DNA of 64,000 bases, from NCBI GenBank assembly GCA_945643635.1, contig CALZFC010000277.1, positions 62,001-126,000 on the forward strand. The letters run 5' to 3'. Every line of letters begins with the position of its first letter. Positions within the stretch are counted from its first letter, which is position 1. This DNA is from Allodiplogaster sudhausi. Its lineage: Eukaryota > Nematoda > Chromadorea > Rhabditida > Diplogasteridae. A program made the translations under genes and the position numbers. Below, piece after piece: positions 43,475 through 55,227 of this stretch. The notes below the pieces were generated by a model. It was not told where the DNA came from and ran no database searches. It worked only from the letters and a program-made list of their open reading frames with translations.

Positions 43475-46400
43475 TCAGGCATCTCTGCCGAAAGAGCAAA
43501 TAGTATTTTTCTGCATGGCAAGAACGAGAGAGTAGAGGAGATAATGCTGCTGACAATGAGCCAGGATCTGTAAAGAGAGATAGATAGTGAGACAGAGGGA
43601 AAGAGAGATGAGAGAGGCAGAAGAAGAGAGAGGAAGAGATGAGAGACAAACAGTGTTGGAAGAGTCGAGGAGAGCGAAGGCGACGGTGAGAAGGCCAGCA
43701 AGAGCAAGAGGGCATTGAATCTGGCGGTTGGAGTGGCGGGGAGAGAGCGTGAGGGAGCCCTTGCCAAGGGCACAGAGGCCCTGCGAGAGACTCACCAGCA
43801 TCAGAGTGACCTGAGAGAGAGTGAAAAGAGGAGAAAGACAGAGAGAGAGAGAAAGAAAGAAAGAATGACCTGGTCCTTGTGGTAGAAAGCAGCGAGCTGC
43901 TTGAGCATGGCGGTGAGTCGAGAGTTGTTGGTGCCTGCGCCGACCAAGTCTCCGTCGTGGGACAACTTCGACAGCATCTCCAGAATGTTCAGCTGCGCGT
44001 CCGAAGTCGACAGCAGCGCCATGGCCACAGGAACCGCGCGGCGGACTGAGAGGTCTCCCAGGCGGGCAAGCTGATCCACCATTCGCACTCCCATCGCACT
44101 GCTCACCTGCAGAGAGAGAAAGAGAGAGGGAGAGAGAGGAAGAGGGGGAGGAGCGGAAAGAGAGGGAGAGCGAGGAGGGAAAGGATAGAGAAAGTGAGAG
44201 AAGAAGAGAGAAAGGATGGAGATGACTACTTACATCATCTCCGAGTGCGATGAGTGCCACGCCGAGAACTGCGACCGCTCGCTCGGATAACGGTTTTGCC
44301 GTCGCCTGCGTCGACGAGGCAGGAGGGTGAGTCGAAGTCGGAAGGGGAGTCGAAGTCGACACCGAATTCGGAGGCCGGGGCACAGCAGGCGCCTCTGAAG
44401 ATGGCTGCTTCTTCTGCAAGAACAAATATGAATAGGTCAAGTAAATACCATGAGAGAAACCTTTTTATCGGGATCTTCGTCACTGAGAGTGGGCGGCGGA
44501 GTGGAGCAGATGTGAAGGAAGTTCTGAGCCTTCAGCACATCACCAGAGCCAACAAAGGCCGCGGCGTCCACGAGACAGGCAAAGACGCGCCCCACCGCAC
44601 CCGGCAGCAGACGCAGCTTCTCCACGATCATTTCGCTGCGGTCGCCCGTCGCTGCAAGGTCGACTCTTCCACTGCCATCTCACTTTTCTCTTACAAACCG
44701 AGACAGATGAGTGCAATGGCGCTCATCTGTCTCGGTTTGTAAGAGAAAAGTGAGATGGCAGTGGAAGAGTCGACCTTGCAGAGCCTGGTCTTCGGGTCCG
44801 CGAGTCCCTTCTCGCCCGCCGCGATCAGCAGCTTCATCATCTCTTCAGCAACTTCGAAGTCTGCCGATCCCAGCATCAGAAAACCCAGAGAGAGCGCAGA
44901 CATTCCACGCACTTCTGCCGTTGTTGCTGGGTCATTGAGGATCTGGAAGAGAGAGGGAAGAGAGGTGAGAAAGAGAGAGCGAGACAGAGAGAAAGAGAGA
45001 AGGAGAGAAGGAGAGAGAAAGAGAGAAAGAGAGAGAGAGAGAGTGACGAAGGAGATGGAGAAGAAAGAAAGAAAGAGAAGCGGTGAGGATGCCAAACCTT
45101 CCTGAGTTCATCGTTGATTCCTCCCTTCTTGACGACGATGTCCCTCTTGGAATTGGCGTATGCGAGGCCGAGTCCAATAATGCTCCCAACGCGAACGGCG
45201 GAACTGTCCGAGTGGAGCTGGTCGAGAAGGATCGTAGCCTCCACGTCAAGGTCATCACGCACTCCCGAGCAGCAGATTCCGATTCCGAGCAGTGTTCCAG
45301 CCTAGAATTGAGGAGAGAGAGAGTGTGTGTGGAAAGAATGGAGAGAGTGGAGAGAGTGGAGAGAGTGAGAGAGTGAAAGTGTGAAAAAGAGAGAGAGAGT
45401 GGAGAGAGTAGACAGAGAGAGAAAGGTCACCTTGATGTAGTCGTTGTCGACCCGCAGGAATCTGTCAGACTTGGCGAGCCCTCCATGGACATCCCATCGG
45501 TGGATGAGTCCCATGCTGGCCGTGGCAGACAGCAAGCCTGGCAAGAAGCACAAGTTGATTGAAGAAAACTTCCATCTCATACTTACCGTACTCCTTGTTC
45601 CGATGAATCCATTTGTTTGCTTCTTCGAATTCAGTCATGAACTTGTCCGCCCCGAATCCGCAGTTCACAAATCCATTGACGAAGGCAGCGGCCAGGTTTG
45701 CACGAGAAGAACCCGGAGCCAAACAACTCTGAGAAGAGGTAATGAGGGAAGAGGGGGAGAGAGACGGAGAGAAGGAGAGACGGAGAGACAGTGAGAGGGA
45801 GATAGGGAGAGGGAGAAGAAATGAAGATTAAAGAGAGAGAAGGGGGAATTTAGATTAGAGAACTCACTGGAAGCGGTGTCCTCCTTCCTGCAGATCGAAT
45901 CCGGGGTCTTGGGTTCCATGATTCCGAGATCAGGCGCGAAGAAGAGAAAGAAATTGGAGAGACGAGATTTGTTGTTGAGAGGAGCGAGGCGAGCAGAGCC
46001 GGGAATTCCAGAGTAATCAAGGAACACTCCATGACGACCAAGCAGAAGAGCCTTTTGCATGTGGACTTGGCTGAAGATGAAAGGGATTAGAGAGAGAGAG
46101 AGAGAAAAGGAGAGAGAAAGAGAAAGAGAGAGAGAGAGAAAAGCGCGCGATAGAGAGAGAGAAAGAGAGAGAGAGAGAGAACAAAAGACGCGAACGGGTC
46201 GTCGCAGCTCTTGAAGATGTCTTTGATTGCCTCGGCCGACTCGTTCAGCATGAGCGAGCTGCGGAGAGCATCGACGTGAGCCTTGAACTTCAGCTGCAAC
46301 TTCTTAGCCGTGTCCAGGAGGATGTCGTCTGCTGGGTCCGCAGTCACGGGGGTACAGCTGAAGAGAGAAGAATGATTTGAGGGAGAGATTGAGAAGGGAG

Positions 46401-47553
46401 ATAGTGAGAGAAAGGGGGAAAGGGATAGAGAGGGAGGGAGAGAAAGAGAGAAAGAGGGAGAGAGAGAAAGCGTGAGAAAGAGAGAGAGGAAGAGAGAGGG
46501 ATAGAGAGAGAGGCATGCCTGTGAAGGTGGAGGCAGACTCGCCGATGGTCAGCCTCCTCGACGTACTCGGACAGAAGATCAAGGCGATGGATTTCGATGA
46601 GGACATCCACTGCTTCCACTTCCGATCCGTGGCGGACGTTGTGGGAAACGATGGAACGGGCAATCGACAGCAGTTCCTCCTGTCTACACAACCAACACTC
46701 TCACCGTCAATTCTCCTTCTCTCTCTCTCTCACTCTCTCTCTCTCTCTCTCTCTTTTTCACCACTCCTCTCGTTCTCTTTCTCTTTCTCTCTCTCCCTCT
46801 CCCTCTTTCACCCCTTCTCTCTCTCTCTCCATTCCCTAACTTCTTCTTGCCGAGCGATGAGTCATCAGCATACGCAGCGTGCCACTGCTGCGTCAGTTGA
46901 ATGGAGAGATGCCTGACATACTCGTGTCCCCATTCCCCGATGGCTCCGCCCCCTCCTCTCAGTCTGAATCGCATGCAGTCCTCGCCCGTCTCGTCGCACA
47001 CCATCGAGAGCACGGAGATGACATCCGCACACCTCGTCCGCGAGAGAGAAGGAATGACACTGAATAGATGGCTTGGCCGAATCCATGAATCCCCAGACCT
47101 TGACGTCCTCCGCTTCGATTTTCTCATAGATCGCCTTCATCGCTGCGTAGTGCGGCCTCATGAACTTGAGTGGCTTGGGAACGGAGGCCATTGATGTGGT
47201 TGATTCGCGGATGAGACGGCTGAGATTCTCGAGGGCCGGAATGTAGAGAGAAGTGTCGGGCTCCTGCAAAGAGAAGACAATCCTACACTGTCATCATAAG
47301 AGTCTACATTATTATATTTCAAATTATAAGAGAAATGAGCGTACACTCAAGCGCAGCACAAGCATTGCGAGGTCTTCCTGGAGCTTCTGGTCGTCTTCAT
47401 TTGGCTGATATGGATTACTTTTTTTAGTATTTCCTTCTGACAAAATAGCAATACGAACAAATGTAGGAGATTCATTATTACAACCTTATCATCCTTTGGC
47501 GTGACGATAATGGGACTGTGCAATGGAGTCTTCGCAGGAGAGGCGACTACCAT
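43475..47553 (-). CDS. rpn-1: 26S proteasome base subunit RPN1 (PSMD2)
   Basis: ATG at 47553 starts [17 protein letters not shown]. Further exons give [73 protein letters not shown], then (46519-46679) [17 protein letters not shown], (46196-46357) [194 protein letters not shown] and [12 protein letters not shown]. These are the PC (proteasome/cyclosome) repeats of RPN1, which docks ubiquitin receptors in the 19S particle. Oddities: a GC donor after VCLHLH, a palindromic insertion at 44652-44781, about 14 residues missing before GAGTNN, and a TGA 12 codons after LVLAMQ, so the usual last about 70 residues are absent. Confidence 0.9.
44652..44781. repeat. rpn-1: 60-base-arm palindrome inside an RPN1 exon
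   Basis: Arms 44652-44711 and 44722-44781 are perfect reverse complements. The lower arm is the native exon end (LICLGL), donor and the entire roughly 46-base intron; the upper arm is an inverted copy placed in the exon, adding about 20 residues in frame ([16 protein letters not shown]) after DPKTRL that have no counterpart in RPN1 proteins. Confidence 0.88.
46700..46846 (+). repeat. CT-rich simple repeat in an RPN1 intron
   Basis: Long CT tracts on the plus strand, GA on the coding strand, opposite to most other RPN1 introns, where GA lies on the plus strand. Confidence 0.8.
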
Positions 47554-48634
47554 GGTAAGTGAGGAGCGATAAAGACGGAGGCACAAGGAGAGTCGACCGC
47601 CTGCGAACCGGGAGAAATAGGAAACTGACTTCTCCTCTCATCCATTCTTACACATCGAGAATATTTCGCAATGAACTCTAAATAAACTGCATATTCAAGG
47701 ACAAAAATTATCACTAGCCATTTCAGTTTTGCACGTGCAAAAGCATAGCCAAATAACATTATTTATCTAATTATGCTGTTTGCATTGGCTAATTTCGACT
47801 TCTCCGCAGGAAGAGTGGCCGTCTCCAACGAGGTCCGAATCATCGGTTTTCGCTTTCCATGCGGAAGAGGAGAATGGAAGAAGAAACTAACCAGGGAAAG
47901 GTCAGAAGTCAGGGAAAACAAAGGAGTGGGAATGTCCCGATATATAAGGAGATCACTCTATGATGGGTGAAAAAAAAATTTTTTTTTTCAAATAATATAA
48001 TTTAAAAAAAACGCTATTTAAAAAATTATGTATATATGGAAGCAGCTAATTTTTTATACTCTGATGAGTAAAAATTCAAGGGCTTTTGTGAACAATGCAT
48101 TGTATGCGCCTTGTCGGCGCTGTGAGAATTTACCAAAGAGCGAATGTATTCCATGTCTTTTTTCCCTCAATATTTTTCTGTCACTCCTGCCAACAAGTCG
48201 CTCGGTAAGAACATGACTCAGCCTGCTTCCTCTCGCTTTCCTCTCGCGTTATTATAACACTGCCAAGGCACTTGTTGCGGTCAGTTCGGAGATCTCTTCC
48301 ACTCAGTCATCAATCAAATTGTGTGCTGGAGCTGGAGAAGGAGACTGGTGGACAATGTGAAAACGTCATGGTAACCATCGCCAGATAATAGGGAGAATCT
48401 TATTTATCGAAGAAATCAAGCAATTGGACAGAGTGAACATATGTTGTATGTATGAATGTACATTTATGTATCTTGATACTCGAAATCCAGAGAAGCCGTT
48501 GGGTTAGAATATGACTGGCCGATGGCAAGCCAACCGTAAATTAGGGCTAATAGGCAAGGTGGCATTGCTTTGATGTTCCGCCGGCCAAGACGTTGTCGGG
48601 TAGGTATTGAGAAGGAGCAAGAAAATGCTGGCTA

Positions 48635-48676
<42 letters not shown>

Positions 48677-49390
48677 GAAAGAGAGAGAGAAAGTAAGAAG
48701 CAGTAAGAGTGAAAGAATGATAGAAAGAGAGAGAGAGTGAGAGAGAGAGAGAGAACGAGAAACGAGACCTGCATGGCTAGGAGCACGTGCTATGCTGCCA
48801 GCTTTCTCGATTTTGGTTTATTAAGCATGGTCAGTTCAATGCTCACTGAATCATAATCTATAGGAGAAGAGAGAGAGAGAGTGCGAGACGACTAGAGTAA
48901 TTAAGAGGAAGTGAGAGAGCGAGAGGGAGGGAGAGGGAGGAGAGGAGAGGAAAGATAGACGAAAAGAAAAGAAAGAAGATGGAGGGTGGGCGTGGCTATG
49001 AACGGGAAAGTAGAAGCCGCCTCAATTCTCAATATTCTTCTGTTGCCAGCATCAGATGGTGTGTTCCGTTCTGCTTATCAACTCATCATATATTGGCGTA
49101 CCCTTAGCTCTCTCTCTTTGATCTCTCTCTCTCTCTCTCATTCTCTCTATTCTTCTCGTTCTCCTTCCTTCTGTCTCTTTCTTTATCTCTTAGCTGCTTT
49201 CATCTCGCCATTCTCCTTCACTTGGTCAATGCTTCACTCGAAGGACTATTACTCGCTGTTTTCGTTGTCTCCTAATCATAAAGACACTCAAATCATCTGC
49301 TGTTACTTCGTACATATTCCCGGAGAGGACAGCGCCGACTGCACCATTTCTCGCTATTTCCTTCTTACAAACCCTTTACAGCAGTCTCTG

Positions 49391-49427
<37 letters not shown>

Positions 49428-52088
49428 AGCTCTTCCTCTTCTCATCCTCTTCTCTCTCTCTCTCTCTCTCTCTACCTCTCTCTTTCCCTCCCTCTCTGTG
49501 CCTCTTTCTCAATCTTACACACTCTCTTCTCCTTTGAGCTCCTACTTTCAACGCCCTGTTGAAATGCTGACCTTCTCCGCGCGTGAAACTTCATTCATCC
49601 TTCTTCTTCCTTCGTCCTTGCCAATTGAATTCGCTCATTCGCTCTCAAAGAATGTCTAAAGTAGCTTTATCTCTGCGCTCTTTTCCGTAATTTCAGAAGA
49701 ATTCGAGGGAGAGAGAGAGACAGAGAAAGAAGGAGAGATAGAAAGGAAAAGAGATGGAGAAAGAGACAGAGAAAGTGAGGGAGCTTTATGGAGAGAGAGA
49801 GAGAAGAGAGAAAAGATGGAGAGAAAGAAAGTAAGAGAGGGCGAGAGTGTCAGAGAATTTGAGAGTTTGTGGTGCAGCTATTCGACTCATGGTACTCGGC
49901 CGGTGTTGCTTGCATTTTTCCTTTATTACGCGATTAGTGCACGAGGCAAGCAGCTGCTTAGTGACCACAACAACTTCTTCTCCCCTCTCCTCTCAGACAA
50001 TGCAACAGGGAGGTAGGTGCCCCCCCCCCCCTTCGGTCACACCATTTGGCTTCGATGTCACTCTCCTCTCCTCCATGCTCTCTCAATTGTCTCCTCCTTC
50101 TACTTCCTCTCTCTCTTTCTCTCTCTCTCTTTCACTCTCTCTCTCTACCTTGGAACTTCCTGTGCCGGAAACCTTTCCGTGTATGAAAGCCATTGCCCGA
50201 TTTCCACTCTGGTTGGCCCCTTCTCGAGATCAGAAAGAGAGGAAGAGAGTGAGAGAGAGAGAGAGAGTGTGTGAGAGTGAGACAGAGGAGCGAGAGGAGG
50301 GAGAGAAAAGGAGGAGGAGGAAGGGGGAGAGTCAGGAGTAGAAAGCGATTAGCCGTATGAAGGTGATGGATCCTCTCGACGCGCGCATTTCTCGTTACCA
50401 ACTGTCAGCACATGAGACTGATCTGAACGCCTCTAATGAGTTTGCCTTCTTGCGTACTCCTAACACCCTTTGCCCAATCTTCTCTCTCTTTCTCTTTCTC
50501 TCCCTTTCCCTCTCTGTTTCATTCCCTCTCTCTCTCTCTTTCCCTCTCTCCCTTTCCCTCTCTCTCATTCCTTCTCATCCCTCCCTCTCGTTTTCACTCA
50601 CTGCCCCAGACATGGATGATTGTTGTGGAAGTGCGTGACGCTTCCTCTAAGAGCAGTTGAAGATGTGACACATCCCATAAATGAGAAGAAGAGAAAAGGT
50701 GATTATGAGAGTGACAAGTAGAGGGAGAGAAAGAGAAGTAAGGAAAGAGGGAGAGAGACGCAGAGAGAAAAAGAGAAGTAGAGAAAGGATGAGAGAGAGA
50801 GAAAAGAGTGAGGGAGAGGGAGAGAGAGAAGATGCGCCAATCAGGACCCCCCCCCCCCTCTTGACCTTGAATCCCGTTGTCTGTGCCTCTGCAGCAGCTG
50901 GATGCAATTCAGAGCCAGTCCTTCCCTCTCACAGTTCGACTTCCTGTCCACTTAAGCGAATTCCGACATCTCGTATCTCTCCTATCACATCTTTCTTCTT
51001 GTCTCTCAACCTTGTCTCTTTCAACTCCTCTTGTACATATACTATAGCCATCTCTTTCTCTCTCTCTCTGTTTCTATCTCTCTCCTGTTCTCCCTCACTC
51101 CTCCCTCTCGCTCCCTCTTCTTCTTAATCTCTCTCTCACTCTCTCTCTGTCTGTCTGTCTCTTCCCTTCTCTCTCCCTCTCTTCTTCTTTGTTTGTGCGT
51201 GCTCATTATAAGCGTACCTTCTGCATATGATATGTAAGTGGATGGCGGTTCCTTTGATCCGGACTGACAATACATACGTTAAGAATGGGGAAGATTTAGA
51301 AAGAAAACTAAAGAGAGAGAAAGAAATAAGTTTTGATTTACATATACATATACATATCTTTGCAAGCAAGTTCTTTGGCATTTGAGGCACGAAGAGACTG
51401 CCGCTGGCGAGAAAAGAGGATCGGGAAAAGGGAATCAGAGACGGCGCTGATCTCCCGCCGCGCCCTTGCCATCCGATCCCCTCCAAAGTGACCAAGGCTT
51501 CTCATCCTCTCTCTCTCACTCATCCTCTCTTTATCTCGCTCTCCTTCTCTCTCTCTCACTCCCTCTCTTTGCTCTCACTCCCTCTACTCACTCTCTCTCT
51601 CATGTTCAAGTTTCTCCAATCCATTCGTTTTCCTCTTACTCACCATCGCCTTCCTTATCCAAATTTTCACTTCCCTTTTTCTCTCACGCTCTCCTCTCAA
51701 AATCCTTACTCTCATTTTAAGAAACTTTGCAATATTTTGAAATTGCACTGTTTCTTTTATTTTTTCGCTCCCCCTAAGTGTTTTTTTGTTCGTTTGTTTT
51801 ACTTATCACTTTGCTTGCCATTATTTGTTTGGCCCCTTCTTCTCTTTCTGTGTTTTCTTCAGTTTTTTTTAAAATGTAACTCTCTTCCACATCATAAAAG
51901 GGCGTAAGAAAAGAGTTACGCTCTTGGTGCACACGCACTCATTCTTCCTATTATTGGCATTATTTCTGCTCTTACAGACGTTCTTTCCTAATTAATTAAA
52001 AGATTGTAAATTTTTTTAAAATAATTATTAAATATCCTACAAATCCGCTCTTTCCATAGCTCTCCATTGTCTCCGCTTTCTCTCTCTA

Positions 52089-52140
<52 letters not shown>

Positions 52141-52379
52141 ACTTTGAATTCCTCCATCCTCTCTTTGCTCCGGATCTCTAGAAGTGCCAGACAATATTTA
52201 TTGCCTTGTCCAGAATATTAGTTTTTATGCATTGCTACTTTTATGACCCCATTCACAACTGTCCATCCCATTTATCACTCTTCGGATGTCCTCACCTCTT
52301 TCTCACTATATTCTCTCTCCACCTCTCTCACTCTCGCTCCCGCTTTTCTTCTCTCTCTCCCATTTCCTCTCTATATCAT

Positions 52380-52410
<31 letters not shown>

Positions 52411-52436
52411 TTTTCTCTCTCCCTTTTCCTTGGCTG
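47554..52436. other. Simple-repeat-rich region with isolated exon candidates
   Basis: Dominated by GA tracts (48630-48760, 48860-48960, 49705-49830, 50240-50340, 50700-50840) and CT tracts (49110-49200, 49385-49520, 50105-50150, 50480-50600, 51050-51180, 51500-51600, 52076-52140, 52300-52430), plus poly-C runs near 50017 and 50848. Weak exon candidates: a signal-like MPPCLLALIYGWLAIGQSYS on the minus strand near 48560; minus-strand GPTRVEIGQWLSYTERFPAQ at 50150-50225, ending at a donor; and minus-strand RARREISAVSDSLFPILFSR near 51400-51470. None could be joined into a gene. Confidence 0.5.
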
Positions 52437-53215
52437 ACGACGATCCGATTGAGCCGTCGATATTGATGATTGCCAACAAGTACAGCGAGCGTTCTTTTAG
52501 AGCTTAAGATGCGACGACGAAGAGAGCGGTAGAGATGAGAAGAGCCGGAGTGGCCGGAGGGACTCTCTTCTATCTCCCTTTCTCCCATCTCCTTCTCCCT
52601 CTCCCTTTCTCCACTCTCTCCCTTCTCCTTCTGTCTCTCCCTCTTCCCCTCTGCCTCTTCTCTCTGCCCCGACACTGCCTCCTGTATCGGAAGAGTGCGA
52701 GAAGTGGCATCAGAGCCGCGTCTGTTCTGGTTCGGCCAGGAGCGTCGTGCGTTCTGCGCCTCCATCTTTTCCTCCCTCTCTCCCTCTTCCTCTCCTCCTC
52801 TCTGCTGGTCTCCTTCCTCTCTTGCTCCTTTCCACTCTCTCGGCCAGCGTCTCTTTCGAGTGCGCACCTTCCATGATGCTTACCTCCAGAATCTCCATGT
52901 CTTCCCTCGAGTCACCTTCCGACCAAGCGAAGGTATTCTCCATGTCTTTCCTTTTGCTTTCCTCATTCTCATACTCTTCTTTCTTTCTGAGGCTCTTATC
53001 GAGCTTGCGATCACGACTTCGTAGTGGATGCGGTGCCCGAGAAGGTCGAAGCCGACCCCTCAATGATGCCAGCGCCGTCATTTCTCCTGCGATCCGCTCC
53101 GGAAGTTGGCTGGGATGGCCAGGCCCCCTCGGGCCGCTTCCTCCTCGCCCTCGTGGATGTTGGCTTCGGCACTCTGAACTGGCTTGTCGATGACTTCCCT
53201 GCCAAGCCAAAGGCA
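52437..53215 (+). CDS. Candidate exons of an unrecognised gene
   Basis: Plus-strand frames with strong C or G third positions: 52437-52506 (DPIEPSILMIANKYSERSF, stop), about 52695-52770 (REVASEPRLFWFGQERRAFC), about 52850-52940 (RVRTFHDAYLQNLHVFPRVT, before a GTATTC donor) and about 53020-53215 (VPEKVEADPSMMPAPSFLLR, APSGRFLLALVDVGFGTLNW, LVDDFPAKPK). The last exon faintly recalls the LVD...HWLV core of phosphatidylethanolamine-binding proteins, but I do not regard that as established. The minus strand is also open through much of this stretch (SREDMEILE before a GTAAGC donor), so the strand is uncertain. CT-rich tracts separate the exons. Confidence 0.3.
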
Positions 53216-53430
53216 TCATCTCAGCCTCTTCTCTTTCCTAATTTTCCATTGTTATTATTCCTTCTTGTGAATAACTTTAGCAACTTTAGTATTTTAGATT
53301 TTACATTTTTTTAAAGATTACATAGATTTTTATTATTTGTCTATCTATCTGATATTGTATTGCATGAAAGTGCATATCGCATTACAATTATAGCTGATTA
53401 TGCAAGATCTTGTTTGAGAAGAAACAATAA

Positions 53431-55100
53431 ACAGTACCGCCCAACATCCAGGGGTCATCGAAGCAACGGATGCAACGGTTGCATCCTTAAGATCCATGCG
53501 AATTGTGGCTTGTACAGGCAACGAAAATATTCCATATTACATTTTTCTGAATCAGAATTTTTTACTCTATCGACTGAATCTATCCAATTCATAAAATACT
53601 CAACTTTTTTACGCGAAGATTTGTGTGCAATGTAGGTCCAAATGGTGTGCAAGGAATATTGTGCAAAGCTGTGTAGGGTATTTTACTTTAAATCTTGGTA
53701 GGTTTCCAAGAATTTTCTTCTTTTTTTTGCTGATCTGAGAACTGGAAAGAGGTTATCAGCAGTGCAATTAATGCAGAGGACGAACCAAAAGAAGACTGAC
53801 AAAATATAACAAAAAAAATGGAAGGAATTGGCACAAATCGGAATCGAACTCCAGCCCTTCTGCTCATGCTGGGATATGCATACCAATTCTCCACTCACCC
53901 ATGTTGTTTTTCAGCTCGAAGAATTTTAGCTAGCATTTTGACTTCGTTTTTATTAGCTGCTTTCTTTATACACACAACACTTGGTTATCTCCTAGCCCGG
54001 ATTAAAGGCAGAGAGTATTAAAACGCCGGCTATCATAGGGTGCGCGCCGGTTTGGACTTAATCATCTTTCTATCGCATCACGGTCAGGGCGACCGTGGCG
54101 TAGCTATGCTAAAAACATATTCAAAATGGCGCGAAAATTTAAGAATTTTGAATTCAGTTGGGTGATATTCTGAAATATTTCTGCCCAGTTCGAAAACGAA
54201 AATTGTCTGATGGTTTCTAATGATATGCACTGGGTGTGGCAGACAAGTGTTGTTCCACTGTTGTTTACAAATCAATTGGGAGTGGCAAACATTTGTGCCA
54301 TGGTGGCTGGTTGGTTGTGGCTTACACGGCTAGTGTAACCTGCGAGAGAACGGTTCCGCCATGACGTTTATCGTTTTGCACATTCGGTTTTTTATAAACC
54401 TCCTTACAATTAGATTCTTTTTTTTGCTTGGAATCCTTATGGCCAGAAATATATCAGAAGATCACCCAACCGAATTCAAAATTCTTAAATTTTCGCGCCA
54501 TTTTGAATATGTTTTTGGCATAGCTACGCCACGGTCGCCCTGACCGTGATGCGATAGAAAGATGATTAAGTCCAAACCGGCGCGCACCCTATGATAGCCG
54601 GCGTTTTCATACTCTCTGCCTTTAATCCGGGCTAGGAGATAACCAAGTGTTGTGTGTATAAAGAAAGCAGGGCTGGAGTTCGATTCCGCTTTGTGCCAAT
54701 TCCTTCCAGTTTTGTTTGCTATATTTTGTAAGTCTTCTTTTGCCTCCTCCTCTGCATTAATTGCACTGCTGATTACCTCTTTTCAGTTCTCAGATCAGCA
54801 AAAAAAAAAGAAGAAAATTCTTGGAAACCTACCAAGATTTAAAGTAAAGTACCCTACACAGCTTTGCACAATATTCCTTGCACACCATTTGGACCTACAT
54901 TGCACACAAATCTTCGCGTAAAAAAGTTGAGTATTTTATGAATTGGATAGATTCAGTCGATAGAGTAAAAAATTCTGATTCAGAAAAATGTAATATGGAA
55001 TATTTTCGTTGCCTGTACAAGCCACAATTCGCATGGATCTTAAGGATGCAACCGTTGCATCCGTTGCTTCGATGACCCCTGGATGCTGGGCGGTACTGTA
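53431..55100. mobile_element. Large fold-back DNA transposon, Tc1/mariner-like ends
   Basis: Ends ACAGTACCGCCCAACATCC and GGATGCTGGGCGGTACTGT are inverted, and the arms (53431 to about 54190, and about 54435 to 55100) are reverse complements along their length, so the same 65-codon frame (starting MHTIWTYIAHKSSRKKVEYF) can be read minus at 53455-53652 and plus at 54878-55075. The right arm lacks about 100 bases present on the left. The loop is about 250 bases. No transposase was found; the repeated frame is probably non-coding. The termini match the 7045-7710 element (ACAGTACCG), so both belong to one family. Confidence 0.9.
53831..53905 (-). ncRNA. tRNA-like sequence with pol III A and B boxes inside the fold-back arm
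   Basis: On the minus strand an A-box-like TGGGTGAGTGG (53891-53901) is followed after 40 bases by a B-box-like AGTTCGATTCC (53840-53850). Each matches the consensus at 10 of 11 positions and the spacing suits a tRNA gene. The cloverleaf stems do not pair well, so it is a tRNA-derived promoter rather than a working tRNA. The mirrored right arm keeps only the B box (54677-54687). Pol III transcription is inference. Confidence 0.55.
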
Positions 55101-55227
55101 ATTATGAAATATCCATGCATAGTTAAAATTGATTACTTTGCTTTAAGCAGTAAACTTTCGTGAAGAAAGCTTGTTGTGGAATGCTGGGGGGAAAGAGCAA
55201 TTTATTATAAATTTGTTTTCTTTGCAG

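Noticed and set aside
44254..44742. 162-codon plus-strand frame opposite RPN1
   Set aside because: Shadow of RPN1 exons and the palindromic arm; no independent coding signal.
48986..49537. 183-codon Ser/Leu-rich frame
   Set aside because: Mostly CT repeat translated as LSLSLS; the same holds for other frames in 48.5-52.5 kb.
52696..53193. Phosphatidylethanolamine-binding protein
   Set aside because: Only a faint LVD...W-LV resemblance in one exon; key motifs of the family were not found and the strand is uncertain.
53831..53905. Functional tRNA gene
   Set aside because: The A and B boxes fit, but the T-stem and acceptor stem do not pair, and the mirrored copy is deleted; treated as a tRNA-derived promoter.
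53455..55075. Identical 65-residue frames on both strands as a possible gene
   Set aside because: They are the same stretch of the fold-back arms read twice; no known domain and no conservation beyond arm identity.
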